DNA of 49,323 nt from Acidobacteria bacterium RIFCSPLOWO2_12_FULL_68_19. Lineage in GTDB: Bacteria; Acidobacteriota; Vicinamibacteria; Vicinamibacterales; UBA2999. The stretch lies in NCBI GenBank assembly GCA_001767525.1, contig MELF01000001.1, positions 1-49,323 of the forward strand. Reading direction: 5' to 3'. Made by a program: the position numbers and the translations under genes. Positions 33,269 to 41,808 of this stretch are shown piece after piece (position 1 is the first letter of the stretch; every line of letters starts with the position of its first letter). Below the pieces are notes generated by a model. The model did not search any database. It was not told where the DNA came from and worked only from the letters and a program-made list of their open reading frames with translations.

Positions 33269-34534
33269 TCAGTGGGCCGCGATGCCGATCCAGAACAGGA
33301 GCCGTCCGGCCTCCGGCTCGGCCGCGACTTCGTAGGTCCGCACGAAGGTGAGCCGGCCGTCCGGACCGATGGTGAACGTCGAAAGGCTCGCAGGCACCGT
33401 GCGGACGCGCTGCCCGTCGCGCACGGCGAGTGCGGTTTGATTGCCGACGACGAGCACGCGGCCGCCCGGGTCGAGGGCGAAGGCGCGCGGCTGGAAGCCG
33501 CGTGTGTCGGCGGTCTGGATGAGCGTCGGCTCGCCCGTGGTCCGATCGATGGCGAACACGGCAATCGTGTTCTCCCCGCCGGCCGAGACGCGGGCACCCT
33601 CAAACGCCACCGTCGCGCTCGCGCGGTTGCCCACGTAGACGACGCGGCCGTTGGGGTGCACGTGGATGCTGCTCGTCGTCTGCCCCGGCCTCACGTTCCC
33701 CGGCTCGGCCAGCGTGGTCTTCACGAACCGCGGCGCCGCCGAGAGCGACTCGCCGGCGACGTCAAAGACGGCGATCCGATTCTGACGCTCCAGCGTCAGG
33801 TACGCCCACGGGCGCGTCGGATGGAAATCGAGGTGGCGCGCCTGAAAATCGTAGCCGCCGTTCGGCGCAATCGACGCGCGATTGGTCAGGGCGCCGTCGG
33901 CGTACGCGAAGACCTTCAGCGCGCCGGGATCTTCCGGCGAGGCCGCGGTGGGCGCGTTGCCGCGCGTCACGAGGACGACGCCGCGGTTCGATGGCAGCAC
34001 GCGAACGTGATGGGCGTAGATGCCGGCATCGAGCGCGCGCGGCTGCTCCACCTCCGCGCCGATCGTCCCGTCGCGCTCGAGGCGGTGCACGCTCACGCCG
34101 CTCGGCAGGTTGTAGGCCGCCAGCAGATGCCGGCCGTCGCCGTCGGTCGTCAGGTGAATCGGCCGCGCCCGGAGCGGGATCGGAGCGCCGTGCGGTGTCA
34201 GCGCTCCGGAGGCGGCGTCGATGCGAAAGGCGGTCACGCCGTGCCGCGGCGCCTGTCCCGGCGCGCCGCCCAGCTCGCCGTAGCTCGCACCGGCGCTGCT
34301 CCAGCCGACATGGAGGTAACGTCCCGACGGATGGAGCGCCGCCTCCTGGACGTTGGCGGGAAGCGTCACCGCGCCGCGTCTGGTCAGCGTCCCCGGGGTG
34401 GCGTCGAGGTCGTACTGCCTCAGCTCCGCCCCGACCGCGGCGTACACGGCGGTGCCGGGTGCTTGCGCAGCCGGACCATGCCACGCGGTGGCGAGCAGCA
34501 GCCCCGCTCCGGCCAGGACGATCGATCGACGCAT
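33269..34534 (-). CDS. Secreted lactonase-fold seven-bladed propeller
   Basis: A 421-residue protein of the 6-phosphogluconolactonase (YbhE/lactonase_2) family. Signal peptide at 1-22 (RRSIVLAGAGLLLATAWHGP). Typical blades are GRYLHVGWS, YDFQARHLDFHPTRPWAYLT, SIHVHPNGRVVYVGNRA and RGFQPRAFALDPGGRVLVVG. Start at ATG 34532-34534 matches the signal peptide. Export makes a cytosolic pentose-phosphate role unlikely; in this group the substrate is usually unknown. Confidence 0.88.
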   Translation of the reverse strand: MRRSIVLAGAGLLLATAWHGPAAQAPGTAVYAAVGAELRQYDLDATPGTLTRRGAVTLPANVQEAALHPSGRYLHVGWSSAGASYGELGGAPGQAPRHGVTAFRIDAASGALTPHGAPIPLRARPIHLTTDGDGRHLLAAYNLPSGVSVHRLERDGTIGAEVEQPRALDAGIYAHHVRVLPSNRGVVLVTRGNAPTAASPEDPGALKVFAYADGALTNRASIAPNGGYDFQARHLDFHPTRPWAYLTLERQNRIAVFDVAGESLSAAPRFVKTTLAEPGNVRPGQTTSSIHVHPNGRVVYVGNRASATVAFEGARVSAGGENTIAVFAIDRTTGEPTLIQTADTRGFQPRAFALDPGGRVLVVGNQTALAVRDGQRVRTVPASLSTFTIGPDGRLTFVRTYEVAAEPEAGRLLFWIGIAAH

Positions 34535-34719
34535 GGTCGAGGACGCCGCCAACCGTATCACAGCGCGGTGATGATGGGGTCGTGGCGACTCGACGCGCAC
34601 GGCCACCTGCGGCTCGAGCGTCGGGACGAGACCGCCGCCCTCCTGGCGCGCGTCGCGGCGGATCCCATGCCGTCAGCGCGGTATTGCCACCTGTTACGCG
34701 TGGTAGTACACTGCTCTTG

Positions 34720-34995
34720 ATGACGGCGATCTCACTGAAGCTCCCCGAGGAGCTGCTGCGCGAGATCGAGCGCGAGGCGGCCGCTCGCGGCGTGCCGAAG
34801 TCGGCCGTCATCCGCGGTTGCCTCGAAGGAATGCTGCGCAAGGGGCGGACACGGAAGCCCACGGCGTCGTGCCTCGACCTCATGGGCAATCTCGTCGGCT
34901 CGTTCCGAGGCCCGCGGGATCTCTCCAGCAATCGACGGTATCTCCAGAATGCCGTTCGCGCCGATGCCAAGCGGGGCCGAACGAGTACTCCTTGA
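34720..34995 (+). CDS. RHH antitoxin of VapBC pair
   Basis: A 91-residue antitoxin. TAISLKLPEELLREIEREAA and KSAVIRGCLEGML form the RHH. The tail (CLDLMGNLVGSFRGPRDLSS) is the common 'DL-G-GP-DLSSN' toxin-binding C-terminus of this antitoxin class. Start at ATG 34720. It overlaps the downstream toxin by 47 bp. Confidence 0.85.
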   Translation: MTAISLKLPEELLREIEREAAARGVPKSAVIRGCLEGMLRKGRTRKPTASCLDLMGNLVGSFRGPRDLSSNRRYLQNAVRADAKRGRTSTP

Positions 34996-35395
34996 TACGG
35001 GGCCGCTGGTCGCCGTGCTCAATGGGGCGGACGAGCACCATGGGTGGGCCCGTGAGTGCTTCGGTCGGCTCGCCCCGCCCCTGTTCACGTGCGAGGCGGT
35101 CCTGTCCGAAGCGCAATTCCTCCTGGCGGATCGAGGCGGCGACCCGCTGGCCGTCCTGGCCATGGCGCGACAAGGTGTCCTCGCCCTGGACTTCGACGCC
35201 AGAGAGGAAGTGGAGCGGCTGCACGATCTGCAGCGGTCGTATCGGAACCTTCCGATGTCGTTCGCCGATGCCTGTCTGGTCCGGATGAGTGAGTTGCACG
35301 AGCGGTCGCGTGTGTTCACGACGGATGCACACTTTCGTCTGTACCGGCGGCACCGACGTCGCGTGATCCCACTTCTGACACCAACGAGCACCTGA
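34949..35395 (+). CDS. vapC: PIN-domain toxin VapC
   Basis: A 148-residue VapC: VLLDTGPLVAVLNGADEHHG (first Asp), FTCEAVLSEAQFLL (Glu), LPMSFADACLVRMSEL (third Asp) and VFTTDAHFRLYRRH (fourth Asp). ATG 34949 is the longest start; ATG 34964 (PSGAERVLLDTG) fits better with usual VapC N-termini. It overlaps the antitoxin gene upstream. Confidence 0.88.
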   Translation: MPFAPMPSGAERVLLDTGPLVAVLNGADEHHGWARECFGRLAPPLFTCEAVLSEAQFLLADRGGDPLAVLAMARQGVLALDFDAREEVERLHDLQRSYRNLPMSFADACLVRMSELHERSRVFTTDAHFRLYRRHRRRVIPLLTPTST

Positions 35396-35490
35396 CCGCC
35401 GCGACGAAGGCCGACCGCCTGTGTCGCGCCTCACCCCGCCGCGCTCGACGCCGCGCGCGCCGGCGCCCTGCGGCGGAACATCGAACGCAG

Positions 35491-35565
35491 GACCCCGAAC
35501 CCCGAACCCCGAACCCCGAACCTGAACACGAACCGAGAACCGAGAAGGCAGAAGGGTGAACGACA
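35491..35565. repeat. 7-bp-periodic array
   Basis: Four exact ACCCCGA units followed by degenerate units (ACCTGAA, CACGAAC, CGAGAAC, CGAGAAG, and so on), all in 7-bp register, ending with GGTGAACGAC. The unit series resembles the right arm at 21950-22015. It ends about 7 bp before the stop codon of the molybdopterin oxidoreductase gene. Confidence 0.8.
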
Positions 35566-35572
35566 GATCTTC

Positions 35573-38356
35573 TTATCGCTCGAGCCGATACGCCTCTCTC
35601 GACGGCTTGAGCGGCCGCAGCAGCCAGTAGGGCCGGCGCGTGCCGTCGGGACTGTGGCGGCTGGCCGGCCGCGTGCGCTCGAGCCACTCCCGGTAGACTT
35701 CGCGGGCCCGGGCGGTGTCAACGTGGACGTCGCCGTCACGGTCGCCGGCGTGCGCCCGTTCGACTCTCACCGCCTGATGCCAGCAGTGCATGCCGGAGAT
35801 CGGGTCCGGCTGTGCCGGAAACGTCAGGTTCTGGTGCACGCCGGCGTCGTTCCACCAGATGCGGCTCGTATCGGGGTCGGCCGACTCGAACGGCTGTACG
35901 TCGCGCCTCGTCGTCAGCGTCCACAGGCTCCCTTGCCGGTCGAGGCCGACGGTGCGCATGAACTGACGCTGGCCCTCGGCGTCGGACAATCTCCAGCGTC
36001 CCATGTGGTGGCTACAGGCGACCACCCCGGGCTTGATCCCTTCGGTCACCCATGCCTTGACGACGAAGAACCCGATGCGGGTGGCCACGCGGACCAGATC
36101 GCCCGTGCCGGCGCGGATCCGCTGCGCATCCTCCGGATGCATCCAGAGCGGATTGGTGTGCGCGATCTCGTCGAGCCACTTGGCGTTGGCGCTGCGCGTG
36201 TGGATGTGCACCGGCAGCCGGAAGGTCGAGATGAGCGGCATCTCGCCAGGCCCGAGCGCCGACGGGTGAACGTGGCTGCGGATGTACCCCGGCAGCGCGT
36301 GCTCGGGCCAGCCCCAGCCGGCAAGCGTGCTCGAATAGAACTCGAGCCGTCCGCTGGGCGTCGGGAAGCCGTGCACGATCCGCCCGTCGACGTTCACGCC
36401 AATCGCGCGGCGCCCCTCGCCGTCCGGCTCCGGCGTTGGGAGCGGAACGACGTTCGCGTCGAACGGGCGCGGCGTCGACGTGTACACGCGGCCGAAGCGC
36501 GACTGGGCGACGTCCTTCAGTTCCTCGGGCGGCACCGACTGCTCGTGGCGCGGACCGACCCGCGTCCGAATCTCGAAGGCGCCGTACCGGCGCATGTACT
36601 CGAGCGGGGTCAGCCCTTCCTTCGCCGCCGTCTCCGGCAGGCCCGGCACCGACCGCTCGAAGATATGGCGGTAGTACTCGTCGACGGTCAGCTTCGTCCC
36701 TGGCTGCAAGGCCGACTCCACGTGATGGCGGATGCCAAGGTCGCCCTCCGGATCGATTCTCCACGTCAGATCGATCCAGAATTCGTTTTCCTCCCACACT
36801 TCACCTGGATTGGTCTCGCGGGTGTCGGCCACCGGCTGCCCTTCACGATTCCGGAGCGCCCGGACGACGGGCTGACGGAAGCCGATCCACTGCGCGTCGT
36901 GCGTCTCGTAGGAGTGGATGTCGTGCCGCTCCGAGGCGTGCCCCATCGGCAGCACGTAATCGGCGAAGTACGCCGTCTCGCTCCATGTCGGGGTGAGCGC
37001 CACGTGCAGTCCGACCAGCGACTCGTCGGTCAGCGCTTCGATCCACGAGAAGCCGTCCGGGTTGGTCCAGACCGGGTTGTACACGCGCGTGAAATAGACG
37101 TCGAGCCGCCCGCGCCCCTCGCCGAGCAAGTGGGGCAGCAGGAACGACATCTCGTGCATGGCGAGCGGATACTCGTCCGGCCAGCTCAGGCCGTTCCAGA
37201 CGTTCGGATGCGGCGGCACGTGGATGGGACGGGGCACGTACTTCGTCCAGGCGTTGGGGTAGGTGCCCCCCTCGGTCGCAATCGCCCCGACGAGCGCGTT
37301 GAGCATGAACAGGCAGCGCGCCACCTGCCAGCCGCCGAGGTTGCCGGAGCCTGCGCTCCGCCACGTGTGCGTCGCCAACCGCGTGCCGGCGGTCGCCACC
37401 AGCCCCGCCACCGCTTCGATGGCCCCGGCGTCGACGCCCGACTCGTTCGCGGCGAATTCGAAGGTGTACTCGCCGTACCGGCGCTTCAGCGCCTGCTCGA
37501 ACTCTTCGAACGGCGCGAACGGCCGCCCCTCGACCGCCTCCATGTACTCCGACCAGTTCCACCAGCGCCGGACGAACTCGCGGTCGTACAGCCCGTTCTG
37601 AATCAGGTGGTTGGCGATCGACAGGAGGATGGCCGCCTCCGAGCCCGGCTGCGGCGACAGCCAGTGGTCCGCGTGCGTCACCGTGTTCGACATCCGCGTA
37701 TCGAAGACGATGACCTTGGCGCCGTTCTGCTTCGCCTCCATGATCCGCTGGGCGTGCGGGTTGAAGTAGTGGCCCGACTCGAGGTGCGCGCTGATCAGAA
37801 GGATGACGCTCGCGTGCGCGTGGTCGGGGCTCGGCCTGTCGAGCCCCATCCAGTGCGCGTAGCCGACGCGCGCGCTCGCCGAGCAGATGTTGGTGTGCGA
37901 GTTGTGGCCGTCGACGCCCCACGCCGCCAGGATGCGCTCGACGAAGCCATCCTCGCCGGGACGCCCGACGTGGTACATCACGCTGTTCGGACGCTTCTCG
38001 CGCAGCGCCCGGCGGATGCGCCCAGCGATGTCGTCGAGCGCCTCGTCCCAGCTCACGCGCGCCCAGCTCCCGTCGCCGCGGCGGCCGGTGCGCTTCAGCG
38101 GGTACAGGATGCGGTCGGCGTCGGTGACCTGATTGATCGTCGCCGGCCCCTTCGCGCAGTTGCGGCCGCGCGAGCCGGGATGCTCGGGGTTCCCCTCGAA
38201 CTTGCGGAGCTGCAGCGTCTCCTTGTCAATGTAGGCGAGCAGTCCGCAGGCCGACTCGCAGTTGAAGCACGTCGTCGGCACGAGCGCGTAGCGCCGCGGG
38301 ACGCGCTCGGGCCACGCGCGCGAGTCGAGCTCCGTCCAGTCGTCCCAGCGGTCCAC
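35573..38356 (-). CDS. Molybdopterin oxidoreductase catalytic subunit
   Basis: About 927 residues of the DMSO-reductase superfamily. The N-terminal 4Fe-4S binding block is CFNCESACGLLAYID followed by GSRGRNCAKGPAT (four Cys). Then VSWDEALDDIAGRI and VGRPGEDGFVERILAAWGVD; NICSASARVGYAHWMG holds the probable molybdenum-ligand Cys. The C-terminal molybdopterin dinucleotide domain is recognised by MPLISTFRLPVHIHTRSANA and the His/Asp-rich end. It is downstream of the FeS/NrfD subunit on the same strand. No twin-arginine signal is visible, although the start is uncertain: GTG 38356 begins conserved sequence, while the frame stays open through a repeat region to GTG 38572, 11 bp from the previous stop. 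Substrate unknown. Confidence 0.88.
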   Translation of the reverse strand: MDRWDDWTELDSRAWPERVPRRYALVPTTCFNCESACGLLAYIDKETLQLRKFEGNPEHPGSRGRNCAKGPATINQVTDADRILYPLKRTGRRGDGSWARVSWDEALDDIAGRIRRALREKRPNSVMYHVGRPGEDGFVERILAAWGVDGHNSHTNICSASARVGYAHWMGLDRPSPDHAHASVILLISAHLESGHYFNPHAQRIMEAKQNGAKVIVFDTRMSNTVTHADHWLSPQPGSEAAILLSIANHLIQNGLYDREFVRRWWNWSEYMEAVEGRPFAPFEEFEQALKRRYGEYTFEFAANESGVDAGAIEAVAGLVATAGTRLATHTWRSAGSGNLGGWQVARCLFMLNALVGAIATEGGTYPNAWTKYVPRPIHVPPHPNVWNGLSWPDEYPLAMHEMSFLLPHLLGEGRGRLDVYFTRVYNPVWTNPDGFSWIEALTDESLVGLHVALTPTWSETAYFADYVLPMGHASERHDIHSYETHDAQWIGFRQPVVRALRNREGQPVADTRETNPGEVWEENEFWIDLTWRIDPEGDLGIRHHVESALQPGTKLTVDEYYRHIFERSVPGLPETAAKEGLTPLEYMRRYGAFEIRTRVGPRHEQSVPPEELKDVAQSRFGRVYTSTPRPFDANVVPLPTPEPDGEGRRAIGVNVDGRIVHGFPTPSGRLEFYSSTLAGWGWPEHALPGYIRSHVHPSALGPGEMPLISTFRLPVHIHTRSANAKWLDEIAHTNPLWMHPEDAQRIRAGTGDLVRVATRIGFFVVKAWVTEGIKPGVVACSHHMGRWRLSDAEGQRQFMRTVGLDRQGSLWTLTTRRDVQPFESADPDTSRIWWNDAGVHQNLTFPAQPDPISGMHCWHQAVRVERAHAGDRDGDVHVDTARAREVYREWLERTRPASRHSPDGTRRPYWLLRPLKPSREAYRLER

Positions 38357-38366
38357 CGGCGGAAAA

Positions 38367-38570
38367 GGTGCGAGGTGCGAGGGTGCGACGGTGCGAGGGT
38401 GCGTCCGAGGGTGCGAGGGTGCGACGGTGTGGGCGGGGACGGCGCTCTCTTGCAGAGTGATACTGTCGCTCTCTTGCCCCGTCGCACCGTCGAACGTACT
38501 GCTGCACTGTCGCACCGTGGCACCGTCGGACGCCCCGTCGCACCCTCGCACCGTCGCACCGTCGCACGCC
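38367..38570. repeat. 8-bp-periodic arrays in inverted orientation
   Basis: Left arm 38367-38432 is built of units GGTGCGAG/GGTGCGAC; right arm 38478-38570 of CGCACCGT/CGCACCCT. A perfect 22-bp inverted repeat links 38382-38403 and 38539-38560. The pair can fold into a ~200-bp hairpin exactly between the FeS/NrfD subunit stop and the conserved start of the catalytic subunit. The molybdoenzyme frame reads through it as a low-complexity sequence. Confidence 0.85.
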
Positions 38571-38582
38571 ACGTCAATGGCC

Positions 38583-40118
38583 TCACGCAAGCGGCACCGC
38601 CTGACCGGCCTGCACGTACGCGTGCTCGTAGGCCAGGAGTCCGAGAAGCGGCAGCGGGGCGGCGGCCGCGCCGACCCATGGAGCCGACAGCCCGGCGGCG
38701 ACCGCCGCCGCGCCCGCCCAGTAATAGGAGCGGTAGCGCCCGGCCACCATCTCGTGCACGCCGAGGCGCACGTGCGCCGTCGTGTGCGAGGCGCCCGCCT
38801 CGCCGGCGACGAGCAGCAGATGCGCGGCCGCGCTCCCGGCAAGGGTCCACAGCAGCGGCACCACCGCGTCGGGCGCCACCGCCGCGGCCGCCGGCGCGAG
38901 CACGCTGGCGCCGGCCACGAGCGCCTGCACGAGCAGGTGCGCCGGCAGCAGCGCGTTCTGCCAGAGGTCACGCGCCTTCGCCTGCGCAAAGAGGTACGCG
39001 GTGTAGACGGCCGTGGCCGCGGCCAGCGGGATCCCCACGGCCGAGAGCGGCAGTTGGTACCCCACCGCGCCGGCGATCGACAGCCCGAGGTGCAGCAGCA
39101 GCACGACGGAATAGGCGCCGATGATGAACGCGCCGCGCACCAGCCAGCTCCGCCACTGGGGCCGCGTGAAGATCAGGTAGAACCGTTCGGGGTGTTCGAG
39201 GTCGGCCACGAGCAGCAGCCCTGTGACGCCCATGAATGCCAGCGAGCCCGCCGGCGCCATCCAGCGCCAGAGCCCGTCGTCACCATCGAAGGCGCCCGCG
39301 AGCGCCAGGAGCGCGGCAATCATGTAGACACCCGCGGCGATGCTCTTGGTCCAGGTGTAGAGGCTCACGCGCCAGTCCCACGGGGCGCGGTGACCCACGT
39401 CGTACGACAGCACCGCCGCCGCGGCGCTCGCCGAGCCCTGCGGGTGACCCGAGACGACCGCCTGGGGGCCGCGGGGCTGCTGACTCCACATGAAGAGCCC
39501 GCCGGCCGGCCGTGCCGCCGCCAGCGGGTCGAGCGTCGCGGCGTGCGCGCCCTTGTAGAAGAGCTGCGGCCGCGTCTCCTTCTCGGGACGGCGCACCGCG
39601 ACGCTGTCCCGGTGCAGGATGTGCGCGGCCCGTCCTGCCGGATCGTGCCGGTCGCCGACGACGATCGCCTGCGTCGGACAGACGACGACGCAGGCGGGCT
39701 CGAGGCCGATGTCGAGGCGGTGCGCACAGAGATTACACTTTTCCGCCGCATGATCGTCGGGATTGATGAAGACGGCGTCGTACGGGCAGGCCGCGATGCA
39801 CGCCTTGCAGCCGATGCAGATCGTCTTGGCGAAATCGACGATGCCGTCGCGGCGCCGGAACATGGCGCCGGTGGGGCAGGCCGCCACGCACGGCGGGTTG
39901 GCGCACTGGTTGCAGCGCGTCACCTGGAAGAGGCGCCGCGCCTGCGGGTGGCGGCCGACGTCGACCGACTTCACGTACGTGCGGTTGACCGAGAGCGGCA
40001 CCTGGTTCTCGGACTTGCACGCCGTGCTGCACGCGTGGCAGCCGATGCAGCGCGTCTGATCGATGACCTTGATCCAGCTCGGCTCGGGGCCGGTTTCGAG
40101 GGCGACAGCGAGGTTCAT
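38583..40118 (-). CDS. Fused FeS (PsrB-like) and NrfD-type membrane subunit
   Basis: A 511-residue fusion. Residues ~15-200 form an electron-transfer FeS subunit with several 4Fe-4S clusters: TRCIGCHACSTACKSEN, TRCNQCANPPCVAACP, CIGCKACIAACPYDA and CNLCAHRLDIGLEPACVVVCP. A ~60-residue linker follows. Residues ~235-511 have about eight membrane helices of the NrfD/PsrC type (WTKSIAAGVYMIAALLALAG, FYLIFTRPQWRSWLVRGAFI, LPAHLLVQALVAGASVLAP), which exchange electrons with quinone. Normally these are two genes. Start at ATG 40118; ATG 40157 is an alternative. It is the first gene of the pair with the molybdopterin subunit. Confidence 0.92.
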   Translation of the reverse strand: MNLAVALETGPEPSWIKVIDQTRCIGCHACSTACKSENQVPLSVNRTYVKSVDVGRHPQARRLFQVTRCNQCANPPCVAACPTGAMFRRRDGIVDFAKTICIGCKACIAACPYDAVFINPDDHAAEKCNLCAHRLDIGLEPACVVVCPTQAIVVGDRHDPAGRAAHILHRDSVAVRRPEKETRPQLFYKGAHAATLDPLAAARPAGGLFMWSQQPRGPQAVVSGHPQGSASAAAAVLSYDVGHRAPWDWRVSLYTWTKSIAAGVYMIAALLALAGAFDGDDGLWRWMAPAGSLAFMGVTGLLLVADLEHPERFYLIFTRPQWRSWLVRGAFIIGAYSVVLLLHLGLSIAGAVGYQLPLSAVGIPLAAATAVYTAYLFAQAKARDLWQNALLPAHLLVQALVAGASVLAPAAAAVAPDAVVPLLWTLAGSAAAHLLLVAGEAGASHTTAHVRLGVHEMVAGRYRSYYWAGAAAVAAGLSAPWVGAAAAPLPLLGLLAYEHAYVQAGQAVPLA

Positions 40119-40258
40119 CAGGCCGGGTGACGCCAACGTACCGGACCGCCCTCGCATCGTCAAATGAATAATGGCCGCAGGTCCCATGAAGAATGCCGAC
40201 CTGGGACGTGCGAGAACACCGCCCTCTTCGTGATTCCGGATTCCGGGTTCGCGATTAT

Positions 40259-40287
40259 CATGGGAGCCGCATATGGGGGCTCCCATG
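40259..40287. promoter_or_regulatory. Inverted repeat over MetX-like start codons
   Basis: CATGGGAGCC-9 bp-GGCTCCCATG is a perfect 10-bp inverted repeat. The ATG at 40273 lies in the loop and the ATG at 40285 lies in the right arm. In mRNA it would form a hairpin that hides the GGGAG ribosome binding site at 40262-40266. A translational control element or an operator is possible. Confidence 0.45.
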
Positions 40288-41331
40288 CGGCTGCTTGCCG
40301 CGCTCCTGCTGGCGCTGGCGACTGCTGCGCCGGCCGCGTCGGGCCAGGCCGGCTGGCCGAACCAGCGCGAGGGCGATTTCCTCATCAGGGACTTCCGGTT
40401 CGAGAGCGGCGACACGCTTCCCGAGCTGCGGCTGCACTACATCACCATCGGCACCCCGCGGCCGAACGCCGCGGGCGACATCGCCAACGGCGTCCTGCTG
40501 CTGCACGGCACGAGCGGCTCGAGCACGTCGTGGCTGCAGGCGTCGCTCGCCGGGGAGCTGTTTGCGCCCGGGCAGCCGCTCGACGCGGCGAAGTACTTCC
40601 TGATCATCCCCGACGGCATCGGCGCCGGACGGTCGAGCAAGCCGAGCGACGGCCTCCGGGACCGGTTTCCGCGCTACCGGTATCGCGACATGGTGCGGGC
40701 GCAGTACCGCCTGGTGACCGAAGGGCTCGGCATCCGCCATCTGCGCCTCGTTCTCGGTACGTCGATGGGCGGCATGCAGACGTGGATGTGGGGCGGGATG
40801 TACCCGGATTTCATGGACGGCCTCGTGCCGCTCGCGAGCCAGCCTGTCGCGATGAGCGGCCGCAATTGGCTGACCCGCCGTATCCGCATCGAAGCGCTCC
40901 GGAACGCGTCCGACGCCGCCGCGTACAGCCTGCCGCTGGCGCAGCTGATGACCGAGAGCGTCGTACGGCTGCAGGAGATGGCGCCGTCGCGGGAAGCGGC
41001 CGACGAGCTGTACCGGAAGCTCGTCGAAGACGCCCGCCGGACCGATCCGATCAATCAGCTGTACGCCATCGAGTCGGTGATCGACTACGATCCGACGGCG
41101 GATCTCCACAAGATTCGCGCGCGGCTCGTGGCCATCAACTTCGCCGACGATGCGCTGAACCCGCCCGAGCTGGGGGTGGTCGAGCCCGCGATCCAGCGGA
41201 TTCCGCGGGCGACATTCGTGCTCGTTCCGGCGGGGCCGGAGACGCACGGACACTACACGTACTTCAGGGCGGCGATGTGGAAGCCGTATCTGGCCGAACT
41301 GATGAGGAGTCTGGAGGCGCGGCAGCCATGA
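40273..41331 (+). CDS. Exported MetX-like alpha/beta hydrolase
   Basis: A 352-residue protein of the homoserine acetyltransferase-like alpha/beta hydrolase group. Signal peptide about 5-25 (RLLAALLLALATAAPAASG). LRLHYITIGTP and GVLLLHGTSGSSTSW form the oxyanion region. LGTSMGGMQTWMWGG holds the nucleophile Ser, INFADDALNPPE the Asp and ETHGHYTYF the His. True MetX is cytosolic, so an exported member probably acts as an esterase or acyltransferase on an unknown substrate. ATG 40273 has a better ribosome binding site (GGGAG) than ATG 40285, which begins at the signal peptide. The stop overlaps the next start (ATGA). Confidence 0.85.
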   Translation: MGAPMRLLAALLLALATAAPAASGQAGWPNQREGDFLIRDFRFESGDTLPELRLHYITIGTPRPNAAGDIANGVLLLHGTSGSSTSWLQASLAGELFAPGQPLDAAKYFLIIPDGIGAGRSSKPSDGLRDRFPRYRYRDMVRAQYRLVTEGLGIRHLRLVLGTSMGGMQTWMWGGMYPDFMDGLVPLASQPVAMSGRNWLTRRIRIEALRNASDAAAYSLPLAQLMTESVVRLQEMAPSREAADELYRKLVEDARRTDPINQLYAIESVIDYDPTADLHKIRARLVAINFADDALNPPELGVVEPAIQRIPRATFVLVPAGPETHGHYTYFRAAMWKPYLAELMRSLEARQP

Positions 41332-41741
41332 GAGGCATGGCGGCGTTGATGCTGGCGGTGACGGCGGGGATCGGTGCTGCGGCTCAACCGCCGCGGACGA
41401 TCTGGGACAGCGTCTACAGCGACGCGCAGGCCGGGCGTGGGAAGAAGGCGTACATCACCCACTGCGCGTCGTGTCACAACGAAGGGCTGCAGGGCGGCGA
41501 CCTCGCCCCCGCGCTGAAAGGGGAGGAGTTCCTGCTGCGGTGGAACGACAAGCCGTTGTCCGAGTTCTTCGATCGCACGCAGAAGACGATGCCGCAAGAC
41601 AATCCGGGCGGCCTGAGCCCGCAGGAGACCGCCGACATCATCGCCTACGTCCTTCAGGTCAATAAGGCTCCTTCCGGCGGCGGCGATCTGCCGTCGGAGA
41701 GCGCGGCGCTCGGGGCGGTCGCGATGACGAAGGGCCAGTAG
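41328..41741 (+). CDS. Secreted mono-haem cytochrome c
   Basis: A 137-residue protein with a short signal peptide (residues 1-19) and one haem motif CASCH (about 48-52), followed by GLQGGDLAPALKGEEF, as in class I cytochromes. KTMPQDNPGGLSPQET supplies a likely Met ligand. It is translationally coupled to the MetX-like hydrolase (ATGA overlap), suggesting that the hydrolase acts on a redox-coupled substrate. Confidence 0.9.
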   Translation: MRGMAALMLAVTAGIGAAAQPPRTIWDSVYSDAQAGRGKKAYITHCASCHNEGLQGGDLAPALKGEEFLLRWNDKPLSEFFDRTQKTMPQDNPGGLSPQETADIIAYVLQVNKAPSGGGDLPSESAALGAVAMTKGQ

Positions 41742-41808
41742 GTACGCAGGGCGGGCGCCGCGAAGCGGTTCGACGCCGCGGGCCGCGGACCCGCCGGAGG
41801 ATGTCCGA

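Noticed and set aside
38367-38570. CRISPR array
   Set aside because: The units are 8 bp, contiguous and degenerate with no spacers, and no cas gene is nearby.
35654-39124. A 1156-codon plus-strand frame opposite the molybdoenzyme genes
   Set aside because: It is antisense to the catalytic subunit with clear FeS and molybdopterin motifs; no homology of its own.
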